DNA from: Neobacillus pocheonensis
Lineage (GTDB): Bacteria; Bacillota; Bacilli; Bacillales; Cytobacillaceae
NCBI GenBank assembly: GCA_023702235.1
Contig: JAMQCR010000002.1
Coordinates: 372,001 to 436,000 of the forward strand
DNA: 64,000 bases
Direction: 5' to 3'
The position numbers and the translations under genes were made by a program. Below the pieces are notes generated by a model. That model did not search any database. It had not been told where the DNA came from and saw only the letters and a list, made by a program, of their open reading frames with translations. This document shows, one piece after another, positions 8,224-16,442 of the stretch (its first letter is position 1; the number at the start of each line of letters is the position of its first letter).

Positions 8224-9477
8224 ATGCTCTCGAATGTTAAGAAAAATCCGAATCTCTGGAGAAGGACTTTGATATTTTTGGGGCTTTTCGGTCCCGGAAT
8301 TATAACTGGTAGCGTGGATAACGATGCCGGTGGAATTACTACCTATTCTGTTGCGGGAGCCACTTTTGGCTATAATCTTTTATGGACGTTGATACCTGCT
8401 TTTATTGTCCTTCTCATTATACAAGAAATGAATGCTCGTATGGGTATTGTTACAGGAAAAGGACTTGCAGACCTCATTAGAGAAAATGCTGGTGTAAAGG
8501 TGACCTTCTTCATCTTCCTTGGCTTATTAGTAGCCGATATTAGCAACACGATGACTGAATTTGCAGGGGTAGCAGGCAGTATGGAGGTTTTTAATGTTAG
8601 TAAATATATTGCTGTTCCTCTTGCTACTGCAGCTGTTTGGCTGCTTGTCGTAAAGGGTACTTATCGCTTTGCTGAGAAAATCTTTTTAATTTTTAGTGTT
8701 GCTTTACTTTCTTATATTGTTTCAGCTTTGATGGGAAAACCAAACTGGTCGGAAATTGGTACCGCTATGGTCCATCCTGAAATGAAGCTAAGTTTTAATT
8801 ATGTCTCTACAGTAATTGGATTAATTGGTACCACTATTGCCCCTTGGATGCAGTTTTATATGCAGTCAGCAGTGATTGAAAAAGGGCTTAAGGTCGAAGA
8901 TTATAAGTACACAATAATCGATGTTGTCGTTGGCTGCGTGGCAACGATCGTGGTCGCCTTTTTTATTATCGTAGCATGCGGATCCACCCTTTTTGTAAAT
9001 GGGCATGGTACCCAAATCACGGATGCAAAAGATGCTGCTCTAGCATTAAAGCCATTTGCCGGCGCAATGGCGTCGCAGGTATTTGCCTTTGGACTCTTCA
9101 TCGCCTCAATTTTTTCAGCAACGATATTGCCGGTTGCCACTGCGTTTTATGTTTGTGAAGCCTTTGGATTTGAAGCTGGTATTGAGAAAAAGTGGCGAGA
9201 GGCTCCACAGTTTTACTGGCTCTATACTGGGATCTTAATCATATCTGCCGGTATTATTTTAATTCCTAATGCGCCACTCATTGAAATTACCTTATGGTCA
9301 CAAAGAATTAATGGCATCCTTTTGCCCATTGTACTCATCTGTATGATGCTATTGGTTAACAATAAAGAAGTGATGGGGAACTATACAAATAAGCTTTTGA
9401 CCAATATCATTGGATGGATTACCATAGTTATTCTGGTTGCATTATCATTAATTCTCGTTGTATTATCAGTGTTTTAA
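8224..9477 (+). CDS. Nramp-related magnesium transporter (NRMT)
   Basis: Intact membrane protein of 417 residues with about 11 helices of the Nramp/SLC11 fold. TM1 reads GPGIITGSVDNDAGG instead of the DPGN metal motif, and TM6 has IAPWMQFYMQS where Mn/Fe Nramps keep a Met-Pro-His motif. Loss of the metal-binding Met is how NRMTs accept hydrated Mg2+. The M-box upstream and the MgtE-like partner support Mg2+ as substrate. RBS GGTGAGGG precedes ATG 8224. Database names such as divalent metal transporter or manganese transporter would probably mislead. Confidence 0.88.
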   Translation: MLSNVKKNPNLWRRTLIFLGLFGPGIITGSVDNDAGGITTYSVAGATFGYNLLWTLIPAFIVLLIIQEMNARMGIVTGKGLADLIRENAGVKVTFFIFLGLLVADISNTMTEFAGVAGSMEVFNVSKYIAVPLATAAVWLLVVKGTYRFAEKIFLIFSVALLSYIVSALMGKPNWSEIGTAMVHPEMKLSFNYVSTVIGLIGTTIAPWMQFYMQSAVIEKGLKVEDYKYTIIDVVVGCVATIVVAFFIIVACGSTLFVNGHGTQITDAKDAALALKPFAGAMASQVFAFGLFIASIFSATILPVATAFYVCEAFGFEAGIEKKWREAPQFYWLYTGILIISAGIILIPNAPLIEITLWSQRINGILLPIVLICMMLLVNNKEVMGNYTNKLLTNIIGWITIVILVALSLILVVLSVF

Positions 9478-9483
9478 ATACCC

Positions 9484-9541
9484 AAGAGGCTGAATTCAAA
9501 GGTCGTAGAGCATCGACTTTTTCGAGTCACCTCTTTTTTTA
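9484..9541 (+). terminator. Probable terminator after the NRMT operon
   Basis: AAGAGG pairs with CCTCTT over a long loop that holds a second small hairpin; seven T follow. It starts 7 bp after the NRMT stop. Confidence 0.55.
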
Positions 9542-9668
9542 TATCCTCTATTTGGATATAAGTGGAGATTTCGATCTAAGACAAAGATATTTATCTGTAG
9601 CTTAAAATTCCCCACAACCACTAGCCCCAATCCTACAATTTTTAATTTTGGCCACAATAAAATAGTAA

Positions 9669-9702
9669 AAGCCGACTTTGTCTATGGTTACAAAAGTCGG
9701 CT
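9669..9702 (-). terminator. Intrinsic terminator for the 9722-9943 gene
   Basis: On the minus strand GAGCCGACTTTTG pairs with CAAAGTCGGCT and is followed by TTTACTATT. It begins 20 bp past the gene. Confidence 0.75.
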
Positions 9703-9721
9703 CAATTTATATTGAATTTGT

Positions 9722-9943
9722 CTAGTGTATATTCTTGTTGGGATGTGAACGTGATCCCTTATCATTTTGTAAATTAAGCAACAATTGCATATGTTGTTTG
9801 TAATCCTTCGCTATCTTATTTAATATTTCTACATGTTCAGGTTTTACATGTCTACCTAATTTCCAAGGTACTTTTTCTTTATGTTCTTGGTTTTCAGTAT
9901 GTTCCTGATGTTGTCCTTGAAATGGAATACCATCTTTATTCAT
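9722..9943 (-). CDS. Hypothetical hydrophilic protein (73 residues)
   Basis: Small charged protein rich in Gln, Glu, His and Lys; the first 27 residues look disordered (QGQHQEHTENQEHKEK), and the rest looks like one amphipathic helix (EHVEILNKIAKDYKQHMQLL). RBS AAGGGAGT lies 8 nt before ATG 9943, and a clear terminator follows, so it is a genuine single-gene unit. Small proteins of this kind are common in Bacillus, but I do not recognise the family and give no function. Confidence 0.65.
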   Translation of the reverse strand: MNKDGIPFQGQHQEHTENQEHKEKVPWKLGRHVKPEHVEILNKIAKDYKQHMQLLLNLQNDKGSRSHPNKNIH

Positions 9944-10016
9944 AAGTAGGACTCCCTTTTGTCTTATCTTAACATAAATAAATATACGTATTAAATAATT
10001 AGCTTACGTTATTTTT

Positions 10017-10378
10017 TTAGGATCCAATCGCTAGTTGTACAATTTTAACAATGATTAAAATCACACTGCTATAAGCAAATAACCACGTAGTAAGATCATT
10101 GCCAATTTCCTTGTTTTGGACCATACTGGTTTTTGAAGCTCGTTTACTGGCGGCATCCGCCAGTAACGGCGATCCATAGTAGGTTGAGTCTTTACCACTT
10201 TTACATTTGTCTTTCCCTTTTGGCTGTAATATAGGAACCCCGCAATAAGAAGCCCAACCATTAGGATTCCTGATAATACTTCGGTTAATAACTTTATATC
10301 AACATTAGGAAATAGTGTTGTAACCGCAAGAATTAAGGAAAGTATAACTAATACATCAAGCAAAAGGCTCTGTAGCAA
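10017..10378 (-). pseudogene. Small membrane protein, frameshifted near the C-terminus
   Basis: Minus-strand frame with two N-terminal membrane helices (about residues 5-23 and 30-50), a charged loop (MDRRYWRMPPVNELQKPVW) and a third helix. The main frame stops at 10061, but the next frame continues the last helix (ILIIVKIVQLAIGS) to a stop at 10017, which suggests a one-base shift near 10065. No good start with a ribosome binding site is seen at the 5' end, where the frame runs close to a terminator at 10381-10420, so the N-terminus may be missing. Family unknown. Confidence 0.45.
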
Positions 10379-10380
10379 GA

Positions 10381-10420
10381 AAAAAAGACCTATTCAGTAA
10401 TTTGAATTAGGTCTTTTTTT
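10381..10420 (-). terminator. Intrinsic terminator for the 10483-10920 gene
   Basis: AAAAAAGACCTA pairs with TAGGTCTTTTTTT, giving poly-T on either strand. It lies 60 bp past the stop of the minus-strand secreted-protein gene. Confidence 0.8.
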
Positions 10421-10482
10421 AAATTGTTATTTTGGTGAAAACACATCGTACAGAGAATCCGTTAGTATTAATCGCGTTCTCC

Positions 10483-10920
10483 TTAATATCTTCTTCTGGT
10501 GAAGATCATTTTAATTACCCAAATGATGATTACAATAACAAGTATATCAACGAGAAACCCCAAAAAGGAAAAACCATATGAACCATTATATCCATTTGCT
10601 CCATAATAATTTCCTCCAAATGGATGGAACATATGACCCAAAAATGCTCCTGCTCCAAAAGCCGCAGCATGGGTCAAAAAGCTTTTTGTTCGTGAAGGCT
10701 GCGATTGGTTATATGTTGAATGAGATTGAGAATTTGATGGTGTTTTTGTGACACTGCTAGATGGTGATTTATATCCAGAATGATACGTTCCGCTAGAAAG
10801 AGTGCTGCTAGAATGAGAACTAAACGACGAACTATGACCTCCGCTAAATCCTTTTGCTTCAGCAAAGCTTGGCAAAACGAATGCAAATATAATCAATAAA
10901 ACCAAAATCAATTTTTTCAT
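10483..10920 (-). CDS. Secreted or membrane Ser/Gly-rich protein (145 residues)
   Basis: Signal peptide at residues 1-22 (hydrophobic, then SFAEAKG), a low-complexity Ser/Thr/His region (about 25-80), a Gly-rich segment that could fold as a helical hairpin (HAAAFGAGAFLGHMFHPFGG), and a C-terminal membrane helix (about 120-140) ending MIFTRRRY. The layout resembles TPM/DUF1517-type membrane proteins with GGxxG stretches, but no enzyme motif is seen. The ATG at 10920 has AAAGGAG 9 nt upstream. It is a single gene with its own terminator. Confidence 0.7.
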   Translation of the reverse strand: MKKLILVLLIIFAFVLPSFAEAKGFSGGHSSSFSSHSSSTLSSGTYHSGYKSPSSSVTKTPSNSQSHSTYNQSQPSRTKSFLTHAAAFGAGAFLGHMFHPFGGNYYGANGYNGSYGFSFLGFLVDILVIVIIIWVIKMIFTRRRY

Positions 10921-11186
10921 AATCAAAACTCCTTTCTATAAGAGAGAGTTACTACTATTATACTACAAAAGTAAAAAAAATCAAAAAGTCCATTTAAATG
11001 AGGTTATTCAAGTTCTTGATGTTCCCCATAATATCTTTTTGAAACACTTTTACACCGATTTTCAAAGCATCTATTAAGAAATCAGTACTTTTGACCGAAT
11101 TGTTATTTTCAGAATTATTTACATATTTCCACTGATTATTTTGTATTATTTATTTGCAAATTAATGCTAATAAGGTGATAAAACTA

Positions 11187-11303
11187 ATGAAAAAACTTAA
11201 AACACTTATTTGTCTTTTACCTGGATACTATAAATATAACTATTACACTAGTACCTGCATAAGATGTGGAAAAAAAAGTGAAGAACATAAGGCTATCTCG
11301 TAA
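11187..11303 (+). CDS. 38-residue peptide with one CxxC motif
   Basis: Starts with ATG after AAGGTGAT and ends in TAA. The sequence begins MKKLKTLICLLPGYY and carries CIRCGKK near the end. This resembles small phage-type DUF1660 proteins (basic start, then a single CxRCGK), but the similarity is by eye only. It stands alone, just before the first repeat copy. Function unknown. Confidence 0.45.
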   Translation: MKKLKTLICLLPGYYKYNYYTSTCIRCGKKSEEHKAIS

Positions 11304-11387
11304 AGTGATGGTTTTTCGTTTCCTTGATACACAATGAGTCAAATGCAGCTAAGAGAAAGGGATTACATTCCTCTTATGACACCCCGG

Positions 11388-11588
11388 AGATTTCCGAATC
11401 CGGAAAAAATTTTTAAAAACGGTTTTGACTATGTGGACCGACCGATATTGTTGACAAGGGGGACCTCCAACAAGTCATTTGTGTCCACTTGCAGCTCGTC
11501 AAGGATTGAGATTTGACATTCATGCGTGCGTTACACTAGGCAAGTGGCGATATGGCATAAGGGGTCGATTTGGTGATAGGGTAGCCCC
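11388..11588. repeat. Dispersed repeat, copy 1 of 3
   Basis: About 200 bp starting GATTTCCGAATCCG and ending GGGTAGCCCC. It shares its full length with copy 2 (12943-13125) and its last two thirds with copy 3 (13724-13888). Shared blocks include GACCGACCGAT, CAGCTCGTCAAGG, TACACTAGGCAAGT and TGATAGGGTAGCCC. Each copy lies just past the 3' end of a minus-strand gene; this one follows the deacetylase. Confidence 0.75.
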
Positions 11589-11700
11589 AAATTTATCAAA
11601 TCTCACTAATTAATAAAGGTTATCGGTGGTGAAATACTGCTAATCTTTTTTATATGTCAAGGTGACGTCTGATATGTAGTTATTCCAATAGTGACGAAAT

Positions 11701-11730
11701 AAAAAAAGATCGTCATTTTGACGACCGTTC
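11701..11730 (-). terminator. Intrinsic terminator for the deacetylase gene
   Basis: On the minus strand CGGTCGTCA pairs with TGACGATC, followed by seven T. It lies about 70 bp past the stop at 11797. Confidence 0.75.
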
Positions 11731-11796
11731 TTTCTTAAACCCAAGCACCCTTCGTAGTCTTTGCTCAGCTGTCACACGGCTATTTCATGGCCTCAA

Positions 11797-12640
11797 TCAT
11801 CGACCAAGTAGTGTTGGTACAGTAACAAACTCGTAGCCTTGTGCCCGCAAATGATCAATGATTTTTGGCAGGGCTTGTAGTGTCCCGTTCAGTTCTCCAG
11901 GACGTCCGGCAAAGCAGTGTTCGAGAATGATACCCCCTGGTGAAACCTCCTTGTTTACAAACTGGAGTATGGTGGGAGCTGAAGTCCCTTTCCAATCTAA
12001 TGTGTCAACGGACCAATCAATGATGCGATACCCAAGATTGTGTATTAGAACCACGTCTGATGGAGTCACCCTTCCATAAGGCGGTCGAAACAAGTTGGTG
12101 CGGCGACCAGTAATCTGTTTAATCTCGTTTTCTGTAGAGACAATCTCTTGCCTAACCTGTTCGTTGGTAAGTGTCCACAGTTTCGGGTGATCCCAGGAGT
12201 GGTTCCCAATAGCATTTCCTTCCCTCACAATCCGCCTCACCATGTCCGGAAAACTTTTGGCTTCTTTTCCAACCATAAAAAAAGTTCCTGGGACTCTTTT
12301 TACACGCAAAATGTCTAGAATCCTTGGTGTATAGTAGTTATCCGGCCATCGTCGAATGAGAGCGCCACCCGTTTCAAGTGGGAACTTCCCTTATAGAAAA
12401 CGACACCTGGGAACTGCTGAGAAAGGCTATGCACCTGCTGGCGATGCTGTACATTTGTTAATCTGTAATAGGTTCGTTCCAGTTTTTGAGTGCTGTTTGT
12501 CCAACGTTTGCAATCCCCTTTTTCTGTGCTACTTGTCCATCGTTTACACTCTCCTTATTCTGTGCCGGTGTACAGGCGAAGAGAGCAGTAGCCATGCTGA
12601 TGAGCAAACTGGATAACAATGTTATTTTACGTCGATTCAT
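11797..12640 (-). pseudogene. Polysaccharide deacetylase lipoprotein (two frameshifts)
   Basis: Three pieces rejoin into a NodB-type deacetylase of about 280 residues. Residues 1-22 are a lipoprotein signal ending LFAC; then a linker (YRLTNVQHRQQVHSLSQQF), the first motif SFDDG, HSWDHP (metal His motif), RPPYG, DWSVDTLDW and a C-terminal PGGIILEH. These enzymes remove N-acetyl groups from peptidoglycan or chitin-like chains at the cell surface. The frame breaks near 12450 and near 12345; one C restored at the second site gives DDGPDN. An ATG at 12640 follows AGGTGATTTT. Repeat copy 1 follows the gene. Confidence 0.8.
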
Positions 12641-12942
12641 AAAATCACCTATCCATTGGAAGTGTAATACCTTTATAGTGTTTCCTCTCCGAAGCAAGTT
12701 AATTCTTTTATTAATCCTTAAAGTAAACCAAGTACCTTAGCTGTTTATGAAACTCTTTTGCTATTACATTAAAGATTGCTATTATGAAGAAAACATTGTT
12801 AGGTGGAAACGTTATGAATAATGTTTAACTACTTACTGAAAAAGTAAGCAAAAATAAATTAGTCATTGGTGGAGTAAAACCTAGCTTACAAAAAAGATCG
12901 CCATTTGGACGAGGTTGCTCGATCACTTGAAATGGCCACCGT

Positions 12943-13125
12943 GATTTCCGAATCCGCAAAATTTTTTATAACGGATTTGGCTATGTAAACCGACCGATTT
13001 TGTTGAGACGGAGGGTCGTCCCCCTATCAGCTCGTCAAGGTTTCGAGATTCGACGTCCATATGTACGTTATACTAGGCAAGTAACGATTTGGCATGCCCC
13101 CTTCGTTTGTGATAAGGTGGCTCTC
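12943..13125. repeat. Dispersed repeat, copy 2 of 3
   Basis: About 180 bp. It opens with the same GATTTCCGAATCCG as copy 1, keeps ACCGACCGATTTTGTTGA and CAGCTCGTCAAGG, and ends AAGGTGGCTCTC. A block of about 18 bp in copy 1 is missing. It lies directly past the terminator of the His-rich protein gene. Confidence 0.75.
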
Positions 13126-13131
13126 TTGTCC

Positions 13132-13164
13132 AAAAAAAGACCGCTCTATAAGATAGAAACGGTC
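13132..13164 (-). terminator. Intrinsic terminator for the His-rich protein gene
   Basis: On the minus strand GACCG pairs with CGGTC around a loop that may pair further, and seven T follow. It abuts repeat copy 2. Confidence 0.75.
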
Positions 13165-13183
13165 AATCATTATAATTCAAACG

Positions 13184-13591
13184 TTAATCGCTGCTTTCAT
13201 CATGGTAGTGATGGTGATGATCTACATTAACTTCTACAAAGTCTTCATGTCGGTAGAACATAGTCGGCTCCGAAATATCCAATGAATTACCATCAGATGA
13301 GAATCCGCCTGTTAAACTGACTAAGATTTTATCGCCTGACTTTTCAACGTCTCCGCTTACCGTGACGATTAAAGCACGTGGGTCGCTTGATGCTGTGGCA
13401 CTGGTACCGCCTGTGTCAATGAACAGGAGTTGAGTAAACCCCACTGCTGTGTTCGGAGACAATTTAATAGGTGCCGGTGGATGCAGCACAATTATAGGAG
13501 ACGGAGGTAAAAACGGACTCAGAGGATAAATAACTTGGTCGATTAGGACTGTAGCCGTTAGTGTCCTGTTCGTCTGGTTACTGAGCGTCAC
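13184..13591 (-). CDS. Beta-rich protein with His-rich C-terminus
   Basis: The clear frame gives 135 residues from a GTG at 13591: beta-strand-like repeats of Val/Ile/Thr (ALIVTVSGDVEKSGDKILVS), a Pro-rich middle, and a tail VDHHHHYHDESSD likely to bind metal. The open frame continues upstream without a start, and a neighbouring frame (GPVFYSDSTYGTFFNPEFYP, from a TTG near 13704) joins it if one base changes near 13606, so the true protein is probably about 170 residues. Exported spore-surface proteins often look like this, but no family is recognised. It is the middle gene of the gene-plus-repeat array, between copies 2 and 3. Confidence 0.6.
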   Translation of the reverse strand: MTLSNQTNRTLTATVLIDQVIYPLSPFLPPSPIIVLHPPAPIKLSPNTAVGFTQLLFIDTGGTSATASSDPRALIVTVSGDVEKSGDKILVSLTGGFSSDGNSLDISEPTMFYRHEDFVEVNVDHHHHYHDESSD

Positions 13592-13723
13592 GATTACGGC
13601 GTTACAAGGATTAGGTGGTAGATGGGTAAAATTCGGGATTGAAAAAAGTCCCGTACGTAGAGTCGCTATAAAAAACAGGTCCTTTTGAAAAAAAGTTTTT
13701 CAATCACTATAGTAAATGCAAGG

Positions 13724-13888
13724 TTAATCTATTCGGTAGGGACAAATTATGGAGTGAATCTGCACAATTTTTGGGGTTACTCTTGCGTTTCTAAGCATTC
13801 GGGATTCGGAGTTTTCGTCTACATGTTTGCGTTACACCAGGCATGTGGCAATTTCATGTGGGGGTCAGTTTTGTGATGGGGTAGCCCT
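13724..13888. repeat. Dispersed repeat, copy 3 of 3
   Basis: The most diverged copy. Its last about 75 bp match copy 1 well (TGCGTTACAC, AGGCA-GTGGCAAT, GGGGTC, TTTGTGATGGGGTAGCCCTC), while the 5' part is only loosely similar. It lies 30 bp past the terminator of the serine recombinase gene. Confidence 0.65.
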
Positions 13889-13918
13889 CTCCTTGCGCTA
13901 ATTGGTATAAACAACAAC

Positions 13919-13941
13919 GGCGAACCGTCTATCGGTTCGCC
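13919..13941 (-). terminator. Hairpin at the end of the recombinase gene
   Basis: A perfect 9-bp stem (GGCGAACCG / CGGTTCGCC) with a 5-nt loop spans the recombinase stop at 13929. On the minus strand GTTGTTGTTT follows, a weak T tract. Confidence 0.6.
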
Positions 13942-14543
13942 AGGTGTTCCTCGTATTCCTTAACTAACTTATAGAACGTTGTCCGCTTCAGTTCCGCTCT
14001 GCTCATTGCTTCTGTTGCTGTAATCCGCTCTGCTTTCCAATCTTTATATACTGTTATAAATGCATCTGTTATTTCAGCTTTAGGTCTGCCGAATTTTATT
14101 CCATTTTGTAGAGCAACGCCTATACCTTCTCGCGGACGCTTTTTGATCCGTTCTCTCTCTTCTTCCGCTAACCACGATAGTATCTGTAACACCAAATCGG
14201 AGATGAACGGTCCAAGACTGTCCTGGTATTTTGTAGTATCCAATAAGGGCATGTCGAGAACCACAATGTCGGCTTTAATGTTCTTTGTAATGTCCGTCCA
14301 TTCGTACAGGATTTCTTCCTTGTTTCTTCCAAATCGGTCTAACGTATGAATATACAGAATGTCTCCTGCTCGTAAATGGTGCTTTAGTGACTGATATTGT
14401 TCACGATTAAAATCTTTACCACTTTGCTTATCGATGAAAATGTCTCTGTCGGTGATGCCCACTTCTTTCATGGATTGCAACTGACGTGCCTCGTTCTGAT
14501 CCCGACTACTAACACGAATGTACCCAAATTTACGATTATTCAT
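13929..14543 (-). CDS. Serine recombinase (resolvase/invertase family)
   Basis: Intact protein of 204 residues. The catalytic domain starts GYIRVSSRDQNEARQ with the nucleophilic Ser, followed by DKQSGKDFNREQY, LYIHTLDRFGRNKEE (catalytic Arg region) and the long E helix. A C-terminal helix-turn-helix (ITATEAMSRAELKRTTFYKL) binds DNA. The ATG at 14543 has AAAGGGGAG 4 nt upstream; longer frames have none. These enzymes cut and rejoin short sites to resolve cointegrates or invert segments. It is the only one of four serine recombinase genes in the window that is complete, and it is followed by repeat copy 3. Confidence 0.9.
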   Translation of the reverse strand: MNNRKFGYIRVSSRDQNEARQLQSMKEVGITDRDIFIDKQSGKDFNREQYQSLKHHLRAGDILYIHTLDRFGRNKEEILYEWTDITKNIKADIVVLDMPLLDTTKYQDSLGPFISDLVLQILSWLAEEERERIKKRPREGIGVALQNGIKFGRPKAEITDAFITVYKDWKAERITATEAMSRAELKRTTFYKLVKEYEEHLANR

Positions 14544-14847
14544 ATGTCTCCCCTTTCGGTTACTATATGTATTTGTTAACAGTATATCGAAAGTGTCCGT
14601 AAATGTATATACAATAAATGAACATTCGTAAATTACCTTTATTACTTTTATGAACATAATAAAAAACGGTAGAATGCGAGTTTGTCGGCCTACCACGGAG
14701 TGTTTGTATTTGTGTACTTAAACGAACGAACTTTACTCAATGAGAGTACACTCTGCCAGAACAAGTAGAAATGTAGTAAAATCAATGTATAAATTTGTTC
14801 AAACAGACTTGTTCAGAATATGGTTGATAGCCTTTCTACTTGGCCAA
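14544..14847. other. Intergenic region upstream of the recombinase
   Basis: No gene seen. It is AT-rich, with several GAAC/GTTC half-sites (around 14620 and 14725) that may belong to recombinase promoter control; no complete operator can be named. Confidence 0.4.
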
Positions 14848-14880
14848 TAATAAAAGACCCTAAGGAATGTTCCCTAGAGC
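14848..14880 (-). terminator. Terminator for the HU gene
   Basis: On the minus strand CTAGGG and CCTTAG pair (one mismatch) across a short loop, followed by TCTTTTATTATT, 22 bp past the HU stop. Confidence 0.6.
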
Positions 14881-14901
14881 CGTTTATAGATATTCGAACT
14901 A

Positions 14902-15174
14902 TTATTTAACAGCTTCCTTTAATTCCTTGCCTGGTTTAAAAGCTGGAATTTTAGAAGCTTGGATCTGAATTTCCTCTCCAGTTTGTGGGTTACGACCGGT
15001 TCGAGCTGCACGTTCACGTACTTCAAATGTGCCAAATCCAATTAACTGGATTTTTTCTTCCTTTGCAAGTGTATTTGAGATGGTTTCAAATAATGCATCC
15101 ACAGCTGCTGTGGCATCTTTCTTTGTTAGTTCTGCTTGTGTTGCAACAGCATTTACTAATTCCGTCTTATTCAT
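14902..15174 (-). CDS. hbs: HU-type nucleoid DNA-binding protein
   Basis: Protein of 90 residues, the usual HU length. It begins MNKTELVNAVATQAELTKKD, has the GFGTFEVRERAARTGRNPQT beta-arm entry and the DNA-intercalating Pro (GRNPQTGEEI), and ends AFKPGKELKEAVK. HU dimers bend DNA and compact the nucleoid. The ATG at 15174 has GGGGAGGC upstream. It is alone here, not beside the spoIVA/folE genes found next to hbs in B. subtilis, so it may be a second HU copy. It lies next to the recombinase gene; many serine recombinases need an HU-type protein to build their synapse. Confidence 0.93.
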   Translation of the reverse strand: MNKTELVNAVATQAELTKKDATAAVDALFETISNTLAKEEKIQLIGFGTFEVRERAARTGRNPQTGEEIQIQASKIPAFKPGKELKEAVK

Positions 15175-15379
15175 ATTCAAGCCTCCCCTTTAATTGGCTT
15201 TCTTGTAATTATTATCCATATGTGCAAAAAAGCCCTTTTTATCCACTAACTTTAAGATGGCGTTAAATCTTTTTTATTCAATTAATGCGCCCGATTGTGG
15301 AAGATTATTGCTTAAATCCTATTCAAGTCAAGCCCCATTACTTAAGTCCATTACTTCACATATTCTAATCTGATAAAAA

Positions 15380-15416
15380 ATAAATAAAAAGATGATACCT
15401 TTTAAGGCATCATCCC
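15380..15416 (-). terminator. Terminator for the VOC protein gene
   Basis: GATGAT-CC pairs with GG-ATCATC around a short loop; on the minus strand a TTTTTATTTATTTTTT tract follows. Confidence 0.75.
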
Positions 15417-15456
15417 TTAGAATATTAAACTTGATTCGACTTTTAAACCTTAAAGT

Positions 15457-15873
15457 TTATTCTTGATTAATTGCACTTTCATCCATATAAGCAACTTCCC
15501 ATAAATGACCGTCTAAATCCTGAAACCCCCATATATACATAAATCCATGATCTTGAGGCTCACTAAAAGATTTACCACCAGATGACAATGCCTTATTTAC
15601 TATCTCATCCACTTGATCCCGACTTTCAGCTGAAAAGCTGAGAATTGTTTCGGCAGAAGTAGTAGTATCCACAATTTCCTTCTTACTAAATCCTTTGAAA
15701 CGTTCTTCAATCATTATCATAGCAAAGATGTTGTGACTGATGATCATACAAGATGTGGTCTCATCGGAGAATTGTGGGTTGAACTCAAAACCTAGCTCCT
15801 TGAAAAAATTGGTGGACTTGTTCACGTCTTTTACTGATAAATTGATAAAGATATTTTTGGATGTGAATGCCAT
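15457..15873 (-). CDS. VOC (glyoxalase/bleomycin-resistance fold) protein
   Basis: Intact protein of 138 residues with the two paired beta-alpha-beta-beta-beta units of the vicinal oxygen chelate fold: first unit INLSVKDVNKSTNFFKELGF, second unit ending IWGFQDLDGHLWEVAYMDE, where the late Glu is the usual metal ligand. It is close in form to B. subtilis lactoylglutathione-lyase-like proteins of unknown substrate. RBS CAGGAGG precedes ATG 15873. It is a single gene with its own terminator. Enzyme or antibiotic-binding protein cannot be decided from sequence. Confidence 0.85.
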   Translation of the reverse strand: MAFTSKNIFINLSVKDVNKSTNFFKELGFEFNPQFSDETTSCMIISHNIFAMIMIEERFKGFSKKEIVDTTTSAETILSFSAESRDQVDEIVNKALSSGGKSFSEPQDHGFMYIWGFQDLDGHLWEVAYMDESAINQE

Positions 15874-15904
15874 TTTTTATTACCTCCTGTGGAAATTATT
15901 GTAC

Positions 15905-15932
15905 AAAAAACCGGCAGGCGCCGGCTTTTTTT
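15905..15932 (-). terminator. Intrinsic terminator
   Basis: ACCGGC pairs with GCCGGC, flanked by A-run and T-run on both sides, 13 bp past the DinB gene. It can serve that gene and block read-through from the other side. Confidence 0.8.
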
Positions 15933-15944
15933 ATATCAACGATA

Positions 15945-16442
15945 TCAGCTCTTTTGAGCATTCATTGCTTCCCATTCTTCTTTGTTAGGACCATATACGC
16001 CAGGAACTTTCAAGTCGGCTTGTCTCATAAGGACAGACAATTGTCCGCGATGATGAGCCTGATGTTGAATTAGCAGACGGAAAACAGCTTGAACTGGCAT
16101 GTCCATTCCAAATACATTCACCATTTTGTTCATTTTTTCATCTGAAACCTGTTCAGAAAATGCTTGTGTTAACCGCTGACTTACTGTTTTGTAGGTCTCG
16201 CTGATTTCAGCAGCTGATGTCGGTGCCTCTTTTTGAAGATCAGGAATCTCAAATTTTAATCCAACCTGTGAAGGAAAGTAGTAAGCTGCTCCAGTAATGT
16301 GCCAAGCCAAGCTTCCAATGCTGTATAATCCTGGAGAAACCTCCAGATTCAACGATTCATCCGTCAGCACATCCAGCACTTTTTGGGTAACAGCTGCTTC
16401 TTGTTTCCATTCGTTTAAGAAATCATTTACTGATGTAAACAT
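15945..16442 (-). CDS. DinB family protein
   Basis: Intact protein of 165 residues with the four-helix DinB fold. The three metal-ligand His positions are visible: LAWHITGA near residue 48 and HQAHHRGQL near residues 128-136. DinB/BstA proteins include bacillithiol-dependent transferases and enzymes of unknown role; the sequence does not say which. The ATG at 16442 has a strong AAGGAGGG site 7 nt upstream. It is co-directional with the VOC gene, but terminators separate them. Confidence 0.9.
   Translation of the reverse strand: MFTSVNDFLNEWKQEAAVTQKVLDVLTDESLNLEVSPGLYSIGSLAWHITGAAYYFPSQVGLKFEIPDLQKEAPTSAAEISETYKTVSQRLTQAFSEQVSDEKMNKMVNVFGMDMPVQAVFRLLIQHQAHHRGQLSVLMRQADLKVPGVYGPNKEEWEAMNAQKS

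Noticed and set aside
10985..11160. Minus-strand frame with DFLIDALKIGVKVFQKDIMG
   Set aside because: About 50 protein-like residues, but no start codon and a stop just upstream; perhaps a gene scrap, not supported enough.
11388..13888. Integron attC sites
   Set aside because: The repeats lack the paired R/L core sites of attC and no tyrosine integrase is present; only the gene-repeat order is similar.
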